Made by a program: the position numbers and the translations under genes
NCBI GenBank assembly: GCA_025363755.1
Contig: JANYLQ010000004.1
Location: 1-64,000 of the forward strand
Length of the DNA: 64,000 nucleotides
DNA from: Hyphomicrobiales bacterium
GTDB taxonomy: Bacteria > Pseudomonadota > Alphaproteobacteria > Rhizobiales > Aestuariivirgaceae
Direction: 5' to 3'
Shown: in pieces, positions 9,101 to 19,983 of the stretch
Position numbering within the stretch: the first letter of the stretch is position 1
Layout of the letters: each line of letters opens with the position of its first letter
The notes under the pieces: model-generated
The model's database searches: none
The model's input: only the letters and a program-made list of their open reading frames with translations
Told to the model about the DNA's origin: nothing

Positions 9101-10504
9101 ATGTTTCCGGCACTTCAATTCAAAGGCAAATCAGTGGGCGTGTTTGGACTGGCCCGCTCTGGCATTTCTTGTGCCAAGGCTTTGGTTGCGGGCGGAGCAA
9201 ATGTTTTTGCTTGGGATGATTCCGAGCCAGCTGTTGAGAAAGCGCGGGCTGAAGGACTTTCGATTACGAATTTGCACACTGTCGATTTTAAAAATCTAAG
9301 TGCTTTGGTTTTGAGCCCCGGTGTTCCGCTCACACACCCTGAGCCGCATTGGACTGTGGTGAAGGCCAAGCACGCTGGTATCGAAATTATTGGTGACACA
9401 GAAGTCTTTGCGCGCGAAGTGCAAAGCAGTGGGGCCAAGCTTGTGGCGATCACCGGCACGAATGGCAAATCGACGACCACGGCGCTGATTGGGCATGTGT
9501 TAAAATCAGCTGGGCTTGATGTGGATGTGGGCGGCAATATTGGCCTTGCGGTTTTTAATCTGCGACCACCCGGGAAAGACCGGATTTATGTTTTGGAGCT
9601 CTCATCTTTTCAAATTGATTTGATGCCGAGTTTGCATCCCGATGTTGGCATTCTCACTAATCTGACTGCTGATCATTTGGACAGGCATGGCGATATGCAT
9701 CATTATGCTTTCATCAAAGGCCGGATGTTTGCGAAAATGCGTGCTGGGGATACGGCATTAGTGGGCATAGATGACCCTTGGTGTTTTGCAATTGCTGACC
9801 GGATTTCATCTGGCGCCGATGTGCGCCGCGTTTCAGTTTTGCACGTGTTGGAAGATGGTGTGAGCGCTCCGAGCGGAATTTTATATGATCGGCGCAGGGG
9901 CAAGATTGTTGGTGAAGTTGATCTACGCTCGATGCCTGCTTTGAAGGGTAAACATAATTGGCAGAACGCTTGCGTGGCATACGGCGCGGCGCGGGCGATG
10001 GGCGTTTCTGTTCCGGCAATCGAAGAGGCGATGAAAAGCTTTGGTGGACTTGCGCACCGGATGCAACAAGTTGGCACTGTTTCGGGTGTGCCATTTATTA
10101 ATGATTCAAAGGCCACCAATGCGGATGCTGCCGAAAAGGCGCTGGCTTCGTTTGATAATATTTATTGGATTGCGGGTGGCATTGCCAAGGCTGGCGGCAT
10201 TGAAGCGCTGGCCTCTTACTTCCCGAAGATTAGCAAAGCCTATTTGATTGGTGCGGCTGCGGAAGATTTCGCCAAGGCATTGCACGGCAAAGTGAATGTG
10301 GTACGGGCTGAAACATTAGAACGTGCTGTTGCTGCTGCGGCGACAGACGCGGCGATGGATGGGCGAGGCAATGCGGTAGTTTTGCTTTCGCCTGCTTGTG
10401 CATCATTCGATCAATATAAGAACTTTGAAATTCGCGGTGACGCTTTTGTTGATCTGGTTTCGAAATTGCCAGGCGCCATTATGGCTATTGGAGGGACGAC
10501 TTAA
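9101..10504 (+). CDS. murD: UDP-MurNAc-L-alanine:D-glutamate ligase MurD
   Basis: MurD adds D-glutamate to UDP-MurNAc-L-alanine. The 467-residue protein begins with the Rossmann-like VGVFGLARSG (12-21), carries the ATP loop ITGTNGKSTTT (117-127), and then the LELSSFQID, NLTADHLDRH and INDSKATN blocks that mark MurD among the Mur ligases. The C-terminal LLSPACASFDQYKNFEIRGD is also characteristic. Its stop overlaps the first base of ftsW, consistent with one long dcw transcript. Confidence 0.96.
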   Translation: MFPALQFKGKSVGVFGLARSGISCAKALVAGGANVFAWDDSEPAVEKARAEGLSITNLHTVDFKNLSALVLSPGVPLTHPEPHWTVVKAKHAGIEIIGDTEVFAREVQSSGAKLVAITGTNGKSTTTALIGHVLKSAGLDVDVGGNIGLAVFNLRPPGKDRIYVLELSSFQIDLMPSLHPDVGILTNLTADHLDRHGDMHHYAFIKGRMFAKMRAGDTALVGIDDPWCFAIADRISSGADVRRVSVLHVLEDGVSAPSGILYDRRRGKIVGEVDLRSMPALKGKHNWQNACVAYGAARAMGVSVPAIEEAMKSFGGLAHRMQQVGTVSGVPFINDSKATNADAAEKALASFDNIYWIAGGIAKAGGIEALASYFPKISKAYLIGAAAEDFAKALHGKVNVVRAETLERAVAAAATDAAMDGRGNAVVLLSPACASFDQYKNFEIRGDAFVDLVSKLPGAIMAIGGTT

Positions 10505-11637
10505 TGCTGATTTCTCGTAGTGATCGTGGTTTGCTGGCGCGGTGGTGGTTTACCATTGATCTTGCTCTGCTCTCATCAATTTTGTTGCTAATGGCCATCG
10601 GTGTTTTGATCAGCATGGCGGCCAGCCCGCCTGTAGCTGAGCGTATCGGTCTTGATGCGTTTCATTTTTTCCGCAGCCAATTGTTCTGGTTATTCTTTGG
10701 TGTGATCGGCTTGGTGGCAGTTTCATTTTTTGATGCAGTGTGGGTTCGGCGTTTGGCGTTTGCGACGTTTTTTGGATCTCTGGTTTTGATGGCATTGGCC
10801 CTGAAAATCGGGCCGGAAATTAAGGGTGCGCATCGGTGGATATTCGGTATGCAACCATCAGAATTTGCCAAGCCCGCTTTTGTGGTTTTTGCAGCTTGGT
10901 TTTTGGCAGATCACATCAGGCGGCCTGACATGCCAGGGCATTTGATTACGTTTGCGGCGGCGATAGTTTTTTTAGGTTTGCTCGTGTTGCAGCCTGACTT
11001 CGGGCAGACCGTGTTGGTGATTTTAACATTTGGTTTCATGCTTTTGGTTTGGGGCATCTCGTGGCGTTACGTTTTTGGTCTTGCCGCGCTTGGTATTTTG
11101 GCCGGAGGAATGGCTTATAAATTTGCTTCGCATGTGGCATCACGCATCGACCGCTTTTTAAGCCCTGACATTGGTGACACGTTTCAAACCGATACCGCAA
11201 CGGCGGCCTTTAACAATGGCGGCCTGATGGGTGCTGGGCCTGGAGGTGGTGTGGCTAAATTGGTTCTGCCAGATGCACACACAGATTTCACATTTGCTGT
11301 TGTTGGCGAAGAGTTCGGTTTCTTGGCCTGCGTTGCATTGATGCTGTTATTTTTCTTCATTGTTGTGCGTGTGTTGAAGCGGGCAAAAATTGAAGATGAT
11401 CCCTTTGCGGCTTTATCTATGACCGGGCTGATCACCATGTTCGGTTTGCAAACTTGCATTAATATGGGGGTCAATGTTGGGTTGCTTCCGGCCAAAGGTA
11501 TGACACTGCCTTTCATTTCTTATGGCGGTTCATCATTGCTTGGAACGGCTTTGGCAATGGGATTTATTCTCGCCTTGGCGCGCGGGCGTACTGTCAGGGA
11601 TGTTCGAAAATATAGTTCCGAGATGGCGGTTGCATGA
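10504..11637 (+). CDS. ftsW: Septal peptidoglycan glycosyltransferase FtsW
   Basis: FtsW is a SEDS-family membrane glycosyltransferase that polymerises lipid II at the septum with FtsI. The 377-residue protein is highly hydrophobic, with about ten membrane segments. SEDS features are visible: the GAHRWIFGMQPSEFAKPA block (about 99-116) and, near the C terminus, INMGVNVGLLPAKGMTLPFISYGGSSLL, where the family is most conserved. It is short at the N terminus but complete. The stop overlaps murG by four bases. Confidence 0.95.
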   Translation: MLISRSDRGLLARWWFTIDLALLSSILLLMAIGVLISMAASPPVAERIGLDAFHFFRSQLFWLFFGVIGLVAVSFFDAVWVRRLAFATFFGSLVLMALALKIGPEIKGAHRWIFGMQPSEFAKPAFVVFAAWFLADHIRRPDMPGHLITFAAAIVFLGLLVLQPDFGQTVLVILTFGFMLLVWGISWRYVFGLAALGILAGGMAYKFASHVASRIDRFLSPDIGDTFQTDTATAAFNNGGLMGAGPGGGVAKLVLPDAHTDFTFAVVGEEFGFLACVALMLLFFFIVVRVLKRAKIEDDPFAALSMTGLITMFGLQTCINMGVNVGLLPAKGMTLPFISYGGSSLLGTALAMGFILALARGRTVRDVRKYSSEMAVA

Positions 11638-12722
11638 GTGATAAGCTTGTTGTCTTAGCGGCGGGTGGCACGGGCGGGCATTTGTTTCCGGCGCAGGCGC
11701 TTGCTGAAACTTTGGTCCGCAGAGGTTACCGCGTGCATTTGATGACGGATGAACGGGTGCGCGATTATGGCAAATCTTTTCCAGCAGAAAAAACGCATGT
11801 GGTGCATTCGGCCAGCCCATCACTCAAACGGCCGTTGGGGTTGTTGAAACTTTTTCAAGGATACCGCGCGGCCAAGGCGATTTTGAAAATTGAGAAGCCG
11901 GTGGCTGTTGTGGGGTTTGGCGGATATCCATCTTTTCCACCAATCTATGCGGCTGCTGCCTTGGGTATTCCTTGTGCGGTGCATGAGCAGAACGCGGTGC
12001 TTGGCCGTGCGAATAAAGTGCTTTCTGGTAAAGTGAATGTGGTAGCGGCATCGTTTCCGTCGATGATTGGATTGCCAGAAGCGGCAAAATCGAAACTGGT
12101 GCTGACGGGTAATCCGGTTCGTGCTGTGGCGTTGAACGAGAAGGCCGCACCTTACCCTGGTGGAGGTCGATTTAATCTCGTTGTGTTTGGTGGAAGCCAA
12201 GGGGCCAAGTTTTTTTCTGATTTCATGCCGCAAGTTTTTGCGCAGATGCCAGAGGCTTTGCGCAAAAAGATTTTGCTCACTCAGCAGTGCCGTGACGAAG
12301 ATTTAGCTCGGGTTAAGCGGGCATATACGGAGTTTGGTGTTGTGGCTGAGCTGCAAGCTTTTTTCAGTGATATGCCAAAGCGGATTGCAGAATCACACTT
12401 GGTGATTTCTCGCTCTGGCGCTTCGACGATTGCTGAGCTTGGCGTTATCGGGCGGCCTGCCATTATGGTGCCTTTGCCGCATGCCATTGATAATGATCAG
12501 CTGCGCAATGCGCAAAGTTTTGCTGGCGTGGGAGCAGGCTGGGTTTGCCCGCAGAAAGAGTTGGAACCCAAAGCATTTGCTGAATTATTGGCGCGGTTGA
12601 TTGGTGATCACACAGGCCTTAAGAAAGCAGCCGAATCGGCTTTAAGCCACGGAAAACCCGATGCGGCTGAAAGATTGGCCGATGTGGTTGAAAACATTAT
12701 TGCGCGAAAAAACGCTGCTTAG
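11634..12722 (+). CDS. murG: Lipid II synthase MurG
   Basis: MurG is the peripheral membrane GT28 glycosyltransferase that adds GlcNAc to lipid I, giving lipid II. In the 362-residue protein the glycine-rich loop [11 protein letters not shown] is at residues 10-20, the second G loop [12 protein letters not shown] is near 185-195, and the UDP-GlcNAc site includes [11 protein letters not shown] and [10 protein letters not shown]. The [12 protein letters not shown] segment is typical. It overlaps ftsW by four bases and is followed after 17 bases by murC. Confidence 0.96.
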   Translation: MSDKLVVLAAGGTGGHLFPAQALAETLVRRGYRVHLMTDERVRDYGKSFPAEKTHVVHSASPSLKRPLGLLKLFQGYRAAKAILKIEKPVAVVGFGGYPSFPPIYAAAALGIPCAVHEQNAVLGRANKVLSGKVNVVAASFPSMIGLPEAAKSKLVLTGNPVRAVALNEKAAPYPGGGRFNLVVFGGSQGAKFFSDFMPQVFAQMPEALRKKILLTQQCRDEDLARVKRAYTEFGVVAELQAFFSDMPKRIAESHLVISRSGASTIAELGVIGRPAIMVPLPHAIDNDQLRNAQSFAGVGAGWVCPQKELEPKAFAELLARLIGDHTGLKKAAESALSHGKPDAAERLADVVENIIARKNAA

Positions 12723-12739
12723 TTGGAGAGACTAAATCT

Positions 12740-14149
12740 ATGAAATTGCCCCGCGACGTTGGCCCCATTCATTTTATCGGCATTGGTGGCATTGGGATGA
12801 GCGGTATTGCGGAAGTAATGTCAACTCTCAGTTATAAGGTTCAAGGTTCTGATATTGCTGATAATTATAACGTCGCGCGGTTGCGCAAACATGGCATTGA
12901 AGTTTCGATTGGCCATAGGGCGGACAACCTCGGTAATGCGCAGGTCGTCGTGATATCCTCTGCTGTTAAGGACGATAATCCAGAGCTCATGGAGGCGCGA
13001 AAACGTTATTTGCCTGTGGTGCGCCGCGCTGAAATGTTGGCAGAGCTCATGCGCTTTAAATCTTGCATCGCCGTCGGTGGGACACACGGCAAGACGACGA
13101 CGACTTCAATTGTTGCAGCTTTGCTGGATGCTGGAAATTTTGATCCGACGGTGATTAATGGTGGTATCATCAATGCTTATGGCACCAATGCGCGCTTGGG
13201 CAAGGGCGATTGGATGGTGGTTGAGTCTGACGAGTCTGATGGTACGTTTGTGAAGTTACCTGCTGATGTGGTGATTGTCACCAACATCGACCCAGAGCAT
13301 CTTGATCATTACGGCACGTTCGAGAAAGCCAAGGAAGCGTTCTTGTCATTTGTCGAGAACATTCCGTTTTATGGTTTTGCAGTCATGTGCATTGATCATC
13401 CTGTAGTGCAGGAATTGATTGGCAAGATTCAAGATCGCCGGGTGATTACTTATGGTCGGAGCCCGCAGGCGGACTTCAGATTGCTTGATGTGACTTATAG
13501 CGATGGTGCTACGCGCTTTGCAGTGCGCATTACCAATCGGTTGACGAGTGCCACGCATGATATTGAGAATTTGGCTTTGGCTATGCCCGGCGATCATAAT
13601 GCGCTGAACTCGACGGCGGCACTTGCAGTGTCGCGTGAGCTTGGCATGAGTGATGACCAAATTCGCAAGGGCCTCGCCAGCTTTGAGGGCGTAAAACGTC
13701 GGTTTACGCGCACGGGCGAGTTTAATGGTGTGACGGTGTTTGATGATTATGGCCATCATCCGGTTGAGATTGCGGCGGTGCTTTCAGCGGCGCGCAAGGT
13801 GACCAAGCAAAAAGTTATCACTGTGATGCAACCACATCGTTACACCCGGTTGCAGAGTCTTTTCAATGACTTCTGCACGTGTTTTAATGATGCAGATACG
13901 GTTATTTTAGCGCCGGTTTATTCGGCCGGTGAAGCGCCGATTGACGGCATCTCGCACAATAGTTTGGCGCAAGGGTTGCATGACCGTGGGCACCGTGCGG
14001 TTTTCAAAATTGATGCACCCGAACAATTGGCACCGATGATTAAGGGCATGATTTCACCGGGTGACATCATTGTTTGTTTGGGGGCAGGCACGATTAGTCA
14101 GTGGGCTTATGCGCTTCCCGATCAATTGGCTGAGCTTTCGAAAGCTTGA
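12740..14149 (+). CDS. murC: UDP-MurNAc:L-alanine ligase MurC
   Basis: MurC adds L-alanine to UDP-MurNAc, the first amino acid of the stem peptide. The 469-residue protein starts with [17 protein letters not shown] (10-26), has the ATP loop [11 protein letters not shown] (113-123), and contains the MurC-specific [10 protein letters not shown] and [10 protein letters not shown] blocks. The ATG is preceded by GGAGAG at a suitable distance, one of the clearer ribosome binding sites in this cluster. The stop overlaps the start of murB by four bases. Confidence 0.96.
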   Translation: MKLPRDVGPIHFIGIGGIGMSGIAEVMSTLSYKVQGSDIADNYNVARLRKHGIEVSIGHRADNLGNAQVVVISSAVKDDNPELMEARKRYLPVVRRAEMLAELMRFKSCIAVGGTHGKTTTTSIVAALLDAGNFDPTVINGGIINAYGTNARLGKGDWMVVESDESDGTFVKLPADVVIVTNIDPEHLDHYGTFEKAKEAFLSFVENIPFYGFAVMCIDHPVVQELIGKIQDRRVITYGRSPQADFRLLDVTYSDGATRFAVRITNRLTSATHDIENLALAMPGDHNALNSTAALAVSRELGMSDDQIRKGLASFEGVKRRFTRTGEFNGVTVFDDYGHHPVEIAAVLSAARKVTKQKVITVMQPHRYTRLQSLFNDFCTCFNDADTVILAPVYSAGEAPIDGISHNSLAQGLHDRGHRAVFKIDAPEQLAPMIKGMISPGDIIVCLGAGTISQWAYALPDQLAELSKA

Positions 14150-15078
14150 TGATGAAGATAGATGGTGAGGCCCTGTTGAAAAAACTGCCTGCTGTGCGTG
14201 GGCGGTTGGAAGCGAATGCGCCATTGGCGGATTTGACATGGTTTAGAGCAGGCGGTGCAGCAGAAGTTTTGTTTGCGCCTGCTGATGAGGAAGATTTGAG
14301 CGCGTTTCTAAAAGAAAAGCCAGTTGATGTTCCGGTTTATGCAATTGGTGTGGGTTCCAACTTGCTGGTTCGCGATGGCGGGGTTCCGGGTGTTATCGTC
14401 CGCTTGGGCCGCCCATTTATGGATATGGTTTTAGAAGGCGAGAACCGCATTCGGACGGGCACTGCTGCTCTCGATGTACGCGTGGCGCGGTTTGCGGCGG
14501 AACATAGTATCGATTCATTAACCTTTCTGAGAGGTATTCCCGGCAGCATAGGCGGCGCGCTTCGGATGAATGGTGGGGCCTATGGTGGTGAGACCAAGGA
14601 CGTGCTGGTGGAGGCGCGGGGTTTTGACGTAAGAGGAAATTTACACGTGTTGAGCAATGCCGACATGAAATATACTTACCGGCATTGTGGCGCGGCAGAA
14701 GATTTGATCTTCACGTCAGCACTTTTGCAAGGCAAGCCCGGGGTTCAGTCAGATATTCTGGCAGCGATGGATAAAATTACTGAGAGCCGTGAAGCCACAC
14801 AGCCGATTAAGAGCCGCACGGGCGGATCGACTTTCAAGAATCCACCGGGGCATAAATCATGGGTATTGATCGATGCGGCGGGCATGCGCGGCTTTAACGT
14901 TGGGGCTGCAAAAGTTTCGGAACTTCATTGCAATTTTTTGATTAATGAGGGTGGTGCCACCGCATCGCAAATTGAAGAGCTGGGTGAAACCGTGCGTGCA
15001 CGAGTCAAGGCAAATTCGGGGGTTACTTTGGAATGGGAGATCAAGCGGATTGGTATTGCGCTTGATGGGACAACATGA
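14146..15078 (+). CDS. murB: UDP-N-acetylenolpyruvoylglucosamine reductase MurB
   Basis: MurB reduces enolpyruvyl-UDP-GlcNAc to UDP-MurNAc with NADPH and a bound FAD. The 310-residue protein has the FAD-binding [19 protein letters not shown] region (about 63-83), [23 protein letters not shown], and [11 protein letters not shown], with the catalytic serine in [20 protein letters not shown] and [14 protein letters not shown] complete the family pattern of the type I enzyme. Two ATG codons (14146, 14149) are possible; the first overlaps the murC stop. MurA is not in the window. Confidence 0.95.
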   Translation: MMMKIDGEALLKKLPAVRGRLEANAPLADLTWFRAGGAAEVLFAPADEEDLSAFLKEKPVDVPVYAIGVGSNLLVRDGGVPGVIVRLGRPFMDMVLEGENRIRTGTAALDVRVARFAAEHSIDSLTFLRGIPGSIGGALRMNGGAYGGETKDVLVEARGFDVRGNLHVLSNADMKYTYRHCGAAEDLIFTSALLQGKPGVQSDILAAMDKITESREATQPIKSRTGGSTFKNPPGHKSWVLIDAAGMRGFNVGAAKVSELHCNFLINEGGATASQIEELGETVRARVKANSGVTLEWEIKRIGIALDGTT

Positions 15079-16022
15079 GCCTCGAAAAATTAAGACCTGA
15101 TCAAACAACAGTTGCCGTTCTCATGGGCGGTTGGTCGGCTGAACGCAAAGTTTCTATTTCAACGGGCGAGGGCTGTTATGAGGCACTGCTTGCGGCTGGC
15201 TTCAATGCAATTTTGGTTGATGTGAAGCAAGACACAATTGCATCGGTGCTCATGGATATGAAACCCGATATAGCTTTTAATGCACTGCATGGCCACTGGG
15301 GCGAAGATGGATGTGCTTCAGCGCTTTTGGAAACTTTAAAAATTCCATACACGCATTCGGGTGTGCTGGCTTCCGCGTTGGCGATGCATAAGGAAAAATC
15401 AAAACTGATTTTCAAAGATGCAGGTATTCCTGTTGCAGAAAGTAAACTGGTTGATCTTGAAGATGCAGCATCGCGCCATCCAATGCCTGTGCCCTATGTG
15501 ATTAAGCCTGTCGCTGATGGTTCAAGTGTTGGTGTGCATATTGTTGACCGCACGTCAAATGGCCCGGTGGTTGCTTTGTTGGAAGAGCGCCATATTTTTG
15601 GTGATCAGGTGATGGTTGAGCGATTTATTCCGGGCAAGGAGCTGACCTGTGCGGTGATGGGCGATGTGGCTTTAGGTGTGATTGATATTGTGCCCGCCGC
15701 TGGTTTTTATGATTATCAGGCCAAATATGTGCCCGGAGGATCGCAACATATTTTGCCTGCTGAAATTCCGAATGAAGTTTACAGGAAGTGTCAGAAATAT
15801 TCGTTGTTGGCCCATCAGGCATTAGGTTGTCGCGGCGTTACGCGTTGCGACTTCCGATATGATGATACGCCGGGCGATAAGGGCGAACTTATTTTGCTGG
15901 AGTTGAATACGCAACCTGGAATGACCCCAACTTCGTTGGTTCCGGAGATGGCAAAACATGCAGGCCATTCTTTCCAAGACCTGGTGACATGGATGGTCAA
16001 TGATGCATCGGTGAACAGATGA
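15075..16022 (+). CDS. ddl: D-alanine--D-alanine ligase
   Basis: Ddl makes D-Ala-D-Ala, the dipeptide that MurF uses. The 315-residue protein has the ATP-grasp layout: N-terminal [17 protein letters not shown] (about 15-31), [12 protein letters not shown], central [15 protein letters not shown], and C-terminal [13 protein letters not shown] plus [20 protein letters not shown] with the metal-binding residues. Its position between murB and ftsQ is the standard ddlB position. Overlaps of four bases exist with both neighbours. The D-Ala-D-Lac specificity of vancomycin-resistant ligases is not suggested by the neighbourhood. Confidence 0.95.
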   Translation: MSLEKLRPDQTTVAVLMGGWSAERKVSISTGEGCYEALLAAGFNAILVDVKQDTIASVLMDMKPDIAFNALHGHWGEDGCASALLETLKIPYTHSGVLASALAMHKEKSKLIFKDAGIPVAESKLVDLEDAASRHPMPVPYVIKPVADGSSVGVHIVDRTSNGPVVALLEERHIFGDQVMVERFIPGKELTCAVMGDVALGVIDIVPAAGFYDYQAKYVPGGSQHILPAEIPNEVYRKCQKYSLLAHQALGCRGVTRCDFRYDDTPGDKGELILLELNTQPGMTPTSLVPEMAKHAGHSFQDLVTWMVNDASVNR

Positions 16023-16840
16023 GAGCATTGATTGTCAAGTTCTCATCACCGCGTGCGCATTTGTTTGCGCGCATGTTTTCAATTTTGTTTTTGGTAGCCG
16101 CCATTGCACACGGAACTTTGCGTGGTGGCATCCTCGATTACGAAGGCAGCCCACTTCGCAATATGTCTGGTAAATTTGCCAGCATGGTGGGCATGGCGGC
16201 AGAAGATATTCGGGTTAGTGGTTTAACACATCATGATCCTGAATTATTGTTTCATGCCCTAGGTGTGAGGCCCGGTGCCAGCCTTGTTGGCTTTGATGCG
16301 GCCGAAGCACGGCGCACGCTTGAAGCCATGGACTGGGTTGCGGCGGCAACAGTGCAGCGGCAATATCCAAACCGCCTCGATATCAATGTGGCCGAGCGCG
16401 TTCCATTTGCTATCTGGCAGCATGGCGGAGCTTATAGTTTGATTGATAAGGCTGGTGTCGCCATGGGTGGCTTAGAGCTTATGGGGCAATCTCAGTTACC
16501 TTTGGTGACGGGCAATGAAGCAAACTTGGGTGCGGCAGAAATTGTTAACCATCTGGAAGTCTATCCTCTGTTATTTAGAAAAGTCAGTGCTGTGGCCATG
16601 GTGGGAAAGCGGCGCTGGACGCTTTATTTGGGCAATGGGGTAAAAGTCGCATTGCCAGCTGAAAACGTTGATGAGGCTTTAGGGCAGTTGAATAAACTTG
16701 ATGCTGAAGCTGGTCTTTTGTCGAAGGCGGTGAGTTTGATTGATATGCGGGCACCGGGGCAGATGACGGTTTCGGTGATTGAGATAACGAATACAAAAGT
16801 GCCTGCGCCGGTTGGGGAAAAATTAGCGCAGAAACAATAA
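16019..16840 (+). CDS. ftsQ: Cell division protein FtsQ
   Basis: FtsQ is a bitopic divisome protein that recruits FtsB and FtsL. The 273-residue protein has one membrane helix near residues 17-35, followed by a POTRA-like segment (about 60-130: DIRVSGLTHHDPELLFHALGVRPGASL, quoted here only as a position guide to residues 61-87) and the FtsQ domain with VAAATVQRQYPNRLDINVAERVP-like strands. The family is weakly conserved, so the position between ddl and ftsA, a four-base overlap with ddl and the domain order are the basis for the call. Confidence 0.92.
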   Translation: MRALIVKFSSPRAHLFARMFSILFLVAAIAHGTLRGGILDYEGSPLRNMSGKFASMVGMAAEDIRVSGLTHHDPELLFHALGVRPGASLVGFDAAEARRTLEAMDWVAAATVQRQYPNRLDINVAERVPFAIWQHGGAYSLIDKAGVAMGGLELMGQSQLPLVTGNEANLGAAEIVNHLEVYPLLFRKVSAVAMVGKRRWTLYLGNGVKVALPAENVDEALGQLNKLDAEAGLLSKAVSLIDMRAPGQMTVSVIEITNTKVPAPVGEKLAQKQ

Positions 16841-16868
16841 GCTTTTAAGGTGTGTGTGGGTAAAAGTG

Positions 16869-18188
16869 ATGACTAACGTGCAGGGCCGGGGCGGTGTTCG
16901 CCATTTGAATAATTCAAGAACAATCGTTTTTGCGGCTCTTGATATTGGTTCTACCAAGATCAGCTGTTTGATTGCGCGCGGGCCTGCTGCTGATCAAAAA
17001 TCCACCTTCGATCCCCGCCAAGGTTTGCGTGTAATTGGTTTTGGCCAAACGCTTTCGCGCGGTGTTAAGGCTGGTGCAATTGTAAATATTGATGAAGCCG
17101 AATGTGCTATTCGTTTGGCTGTAGATGCCGCCGAGCGCATGGCTGAAGTTGCTATTTCGGAAGTTTATGTGAGTGTTTCTGGCGGGCGCATTCAATCTTC
17201 ATGTTTTTCAAATCGGACGCAGACGCAAACCGGAGTCGTGTCGCCGCGTGATGTCGATCATGCCGTTACTGCGGCACTGACACAGGTGAATGTTGGCAAA
17301 AGATCCATTTTGCATGTTCAACCGGTGAACTTCATTTTGGATGGCACGAGTGAAGTGACCTCACCACTGGGTATGCATGGCAATAACTTGCAAGCCGATA
17401 TTGCGGTGACGAGTGTTGAGCCTTCTTATTTGCGCAATGTGGCGTTGGCTGTTGAGCGCTCGCATTTGCGGGTGGCAGGCTATGTTATTGCACCTTATGC
17501 GGCGGCGAAAGCTTGTTTGATGCCTGATGAGTTGCAGTTGGGAACAACCGTAGTTGAGATGGGTGGATCAATCACTTCGATTGGTCATTTTAAGAATGGT
17601 CAATTGTTGGCCGCTGATACACTGCAGGTCGGCGGAGGTCATGTGACCAATGATGTTGCACAAGGGTTATCGACAACAATTGCTCATGCTGAACGCATGA
17701 AAACAATGTGGGGCAATGTGTTGGCCGAGGGCCATGCAGCGCAGGAAATGTTGGCTGTGCCATTGCTGGGCGAACGCGGCGTTGATACTGTCCAAAAAGT
17801 TCCAAAATCGTATCTTTCCAATATTTTACGTCCTCGTATTGAGGAAACACTTGAAATGATCCGTGACCGCGTTCATTCGGTTCCCAATGCTGTACGTGCC
17901 ACGACTTCACGGATTGTTCTGACGGGCGGTGCCAGCCAATTGACGGGGCTTCGTGAGCTTGCAACTGCTGTGTTTGGCGTGCCGGTGCGCTTGGGCCAAC
18001 CTGTTGGATTTTCGAATTTGCCAGACCGTGCCAGCAATGCGGGCTTTGCAGCTGCAGCAGGTGCACTGGCTTATGCGGCCCGCCCTGATCGACATTTTGC
18101 TATTCCGCAAGAGGCGTTGGCGCATTTCGAACGCGGCCAGATGGGCTATGCCAGACGAGTTGGGCAATGGCTGGCGGATGCGTTTTAG
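16869..18188 (+). CDS. ftsA: Cell division protein FtsA
   Basis: FtsA is the actin-like ATPase that ties FtsZ filaments to the membrane and recruits later divisome proteins. About 439 residues. The actin-fold phosphate loop AALDIGSTKISCLIA is near the N terminus, the SHS2/1C insert follows (AIRLAVDAAERMA onward), and the C-terminal half has VLTGGASQLTGL. A basic, hydrophobic tail (RRVGQWLADAF) is the amphipathic membrane-targeting helix. The frame opens at a GTG at 16854; I prefer the ATG at 16869, though GTG 16866 is also possible. The N terminus therefore stays uncertain by a few residues. Confidence 0.94.
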   Translation: MTNVQGRGGVRHLNNSRTIVFAALDIGSTKISCLIARGPAADQKSTFDPRQGLRVIGFGQTLSRGVKAGAIVNIDEAECAIRLAVDAAERMAEVAISEVYVSVSGGRIQSSCFSNRTQTQTGVVSPRDVDHAVTAALTQVNVGKRSILHVQPVNFILDGTSEVTSPLGMHGNNLQADIAVTSVEPSYLRNVALAVERSHLRVAGYVIAPYAAAKACLMPDELQLGTTVVEMGGSITSIGHFKNGQLLAADTLQVGGGHVTNDVAQGLSTTIAHAERMKTMWGNVLAEGHAAQEMLAVPLLGERGVDTVQKVPKSYLSNILRPRIEETLEMIRDRVHSVPNAVRATTSRIVLTGGASQLTGLRELATAVFGVPVRLGQPVGFSNLPDRASNAGFAAAAGALAYAARPDRHFAIPQEALAHFERGQMGYARRVGQWLADAF

Positions 18189-18348
18189 AGTTTGGGCTGT
18201 CTATTTAACCGAGTTTGGTTCTGATCTGATTTGTTCACTTTTTGATCTGATATTTTTGACTACTAAAGATCGAAGCTCGAACCTCTTAACAAAATCCCCC
18301 CGTTTGATTCAAAATGAATCACTTTAATTCTAATTGAAATGGGTTTGG

Positions 18349-18363
18349 TTAGCGCTTGTTAAC
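18349..18363 (+). promoter_or_regulatory. Possible CtrA half-sites upstream of ftsZ
   Basis: The sequence TTAG-CGCTTG-TTAAC resembles the CtrA box of alphaproteobacteria (TTAA, six or seven bases, TTAAC) with one mismatch in the first half. It lies 54-68 bases before the ftsZ start, in the 228-base gap after ftsA, the longest gap inside the dcw cluster. In Caulobacter, CtrA controls ftsZ; applying that here is an inference. The site is short and AT-rich sequence gives chance matches. Confidence 0.3.
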
Positions 18364-18416
18364 TAATTCTTATCTTTTCAGTAAGAAAGTCTGGTCTGGA
18401 TAACCCGCATCTCGGA

Positions 18417-19925
18417 ATGATCATGACAATCAAGCTTACAGTCCCCAATCTCTCAGAACTTAAACCCCGCATTACAGTTTTTGGCGTCGGCGGTGCTGGC
18501 GGAAACGCTGTTAATAACATGATCGAAAGCAGGCTCGATGGGGTCGAATTTGTGGTCGCAAATACCGATGCACAGGCGCTTTTGCAAAATGCAGCGCAAC
18601 GCCGCATTCAAATGGGCACGGCCTTGACGATGGGTCTGGGTGCTGGTTCGCAGCCGCAAATTGGTGCTGCCGCGGCTGAAGAAGCGCTTCAGGAAATTGT
18701 AGATCATCTTGCTGGTTCGCATATGGCATTTATTACCGCTGGTATGGGCGGCGGCACGGGGACTGGTGCAGCGCCCGTCATCGCACGTGCTGCAAAAGAG
18801 CAGGGCATTCTGACAGTTGGTGTTGTGACCAAACCGTTCCATTTTGAGGGTGCACGCCGTCAGGCAACTGCCGAACGTGGCATTGAAGAATTGGCGCGTT
18901 ATGTCGATACGCTGATTGTTATTCCAAACCAAAATTTGTTCCGTGTTGCAAATGAGAAGACCACCTTCGCTGCGGCCTTCGCGATGGCCGACCAAGTGCT
19001 TTATTCGGGTGTCGCATCAATCACTGAACTCATGACCAAGGAAGGTTTGATCAATCTCGACTTTGCCGACGTTCGCGCCATTATGAGCGAGATGGGCAAG
19101 GCGATGATGGGCACCGGTGAAGCTTCCGGCGAGAAGCGCGCTATTGAAGCGGCTGAAGCTGCGATTTCCAATCCATTGCTGGATGATGTTTCGATGCGCG
19201 GTGCGCGCGGGCTTTTGATCTCAATTTGCGGTGGGCCTGATCTCACTCTGTATGAAGTTGATGAAGCCGCAACGCGTATTCGCGAAGAAGTTGATCCTGA
19301 AGCCAACATCATTCTGGGCGCCACTTTTGATGACGCCCTTGAGGGCACCATGCGCGTTTCAGTCGTGGCCACTGGCCTTTCCAAGGAAGCTCATTCTGGT
19401 GATACACATATGCACGAAGAAGAAGCCCCAGTTGCTTCTGGAAATGTGCATGGTTACAAGCCAATTCCACAACCTACAAAAATTGTGGTGAAGCCTGCGC
19501 CGATGGTGGCACGTGCTCCTGTTGTTCCTGTTCAAGAATATTTTGAAGAGCAGGCCGACGAACATTACGAGGAACCAGCTCAGGTTGAAATGCCGGCTCA
19601 CCGCCCGGCTGTTCAACAACGCATTCCTGCAATTGAACAGTTCCCAATGATTGCTCAAAAGCAGGTGGCTGCTCAACAAAACCGCATCGAAAATATTGCT
19701 GAACATGCTCAACGCAAAAGGAAGGGTCTTTTTGAACGTCTGGCTGATGTTGGTTTGGGCCGCCGCGAAGAACCTGCTGCCCCACGCGAACAAGCGCCTG
19801 CAAGACGTGCTGAACCAAAAATGCAACCACGTACTGCGGCACCTGAGCCACAACCGGTGGCAGAACAGACTTATGACGATGATCAATTGGCTATTCCGGC
19901 GTTCTTGCGCCGACAAGCCAACTAA
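18417..19925 (+). CDS. ftsZ: Cell division GTPase FtsZ
   Basis: FtsZ is the tubulin homologue that polymerises into the Z ring. The 502-residue protein has the GTPase domain (about 15-330) with [13 protein letters not shown] (23-35) and the tubulin signature GGGTGTG (111-117). A long linker rich in Pro, Gln, Glu and Ala (about 335-485) is followed by the conserved C-terminal peptide [10 protein letters not shown], the contact site for FtsA and other partners. The extended linker is normal for alphaproteobacteria. ATG codons exist at 18417 and 18423; the second gives [10 protein letters not shown] separate promoter in the 228-base leader is likely. Confidence 0.97.
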   Translation: MIMTIKLTVPNLSELKPRITVFGVGGAGGNAVNNMIESRLDGVEFVVANTDAQALLQNAAQRRIQMGTALTMGLGAGSQPQIGAAAAEEALQEIVDHLAGSHMAFITAGMGGGTGTGAAPVIARAAKEQGILTVGVVTKPFHFEGARRQATAERGIEELARYVDTLIVIPNQNLFRVANEKTTFAAAFAMADQVLYSGVASITELMTKEGLINLDFADVRAIMSEMGKAMMGTGEASGEKRAIEAAEAAISNPLLDDVSMRGARGLLISICGGPDLTLYEVDEAATRIREEVDPEANIILGATFDDALEGTMRVSVVATGLSKEAHSGDTHMHEEEAPVASGNVHGYKPIPQPTKIVVKPAPMVARAPVVPVQEYFEEQADEHYEEPAQVEMPAHRPAVQQRIPAIEQFPMIAQKQVAAQQNRIENIAEHAQRKRKGLFERLADVGLGRREEPAAPREQAPARRAEPKMQPRTAAPEPQPVAEQTYDDDQLAIPAFLRRQAN

Positions 19926-19945
19926 AGTTTACCCGTGCAGAAAAA

Positions 19946-19983
19946 GCGAAACCCGGTGGACATATTTCCGCCGGGTTTCGTGC
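19946..19983 (+). terminator. Hairpin after ftsZ
   Basis: CGAAACCCGG-T-GGA pairs with TCC-G-CCGGGTTTCG around a loop of about six bases, starting 20 bases after the ftsZ stop. The stem is strong. The following sequence (TGCTTCT) is only weakly T-rich, so this is a probable rather than certain intrinsic terminator. It would end the dcw transcript. Confidence 0.65.
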
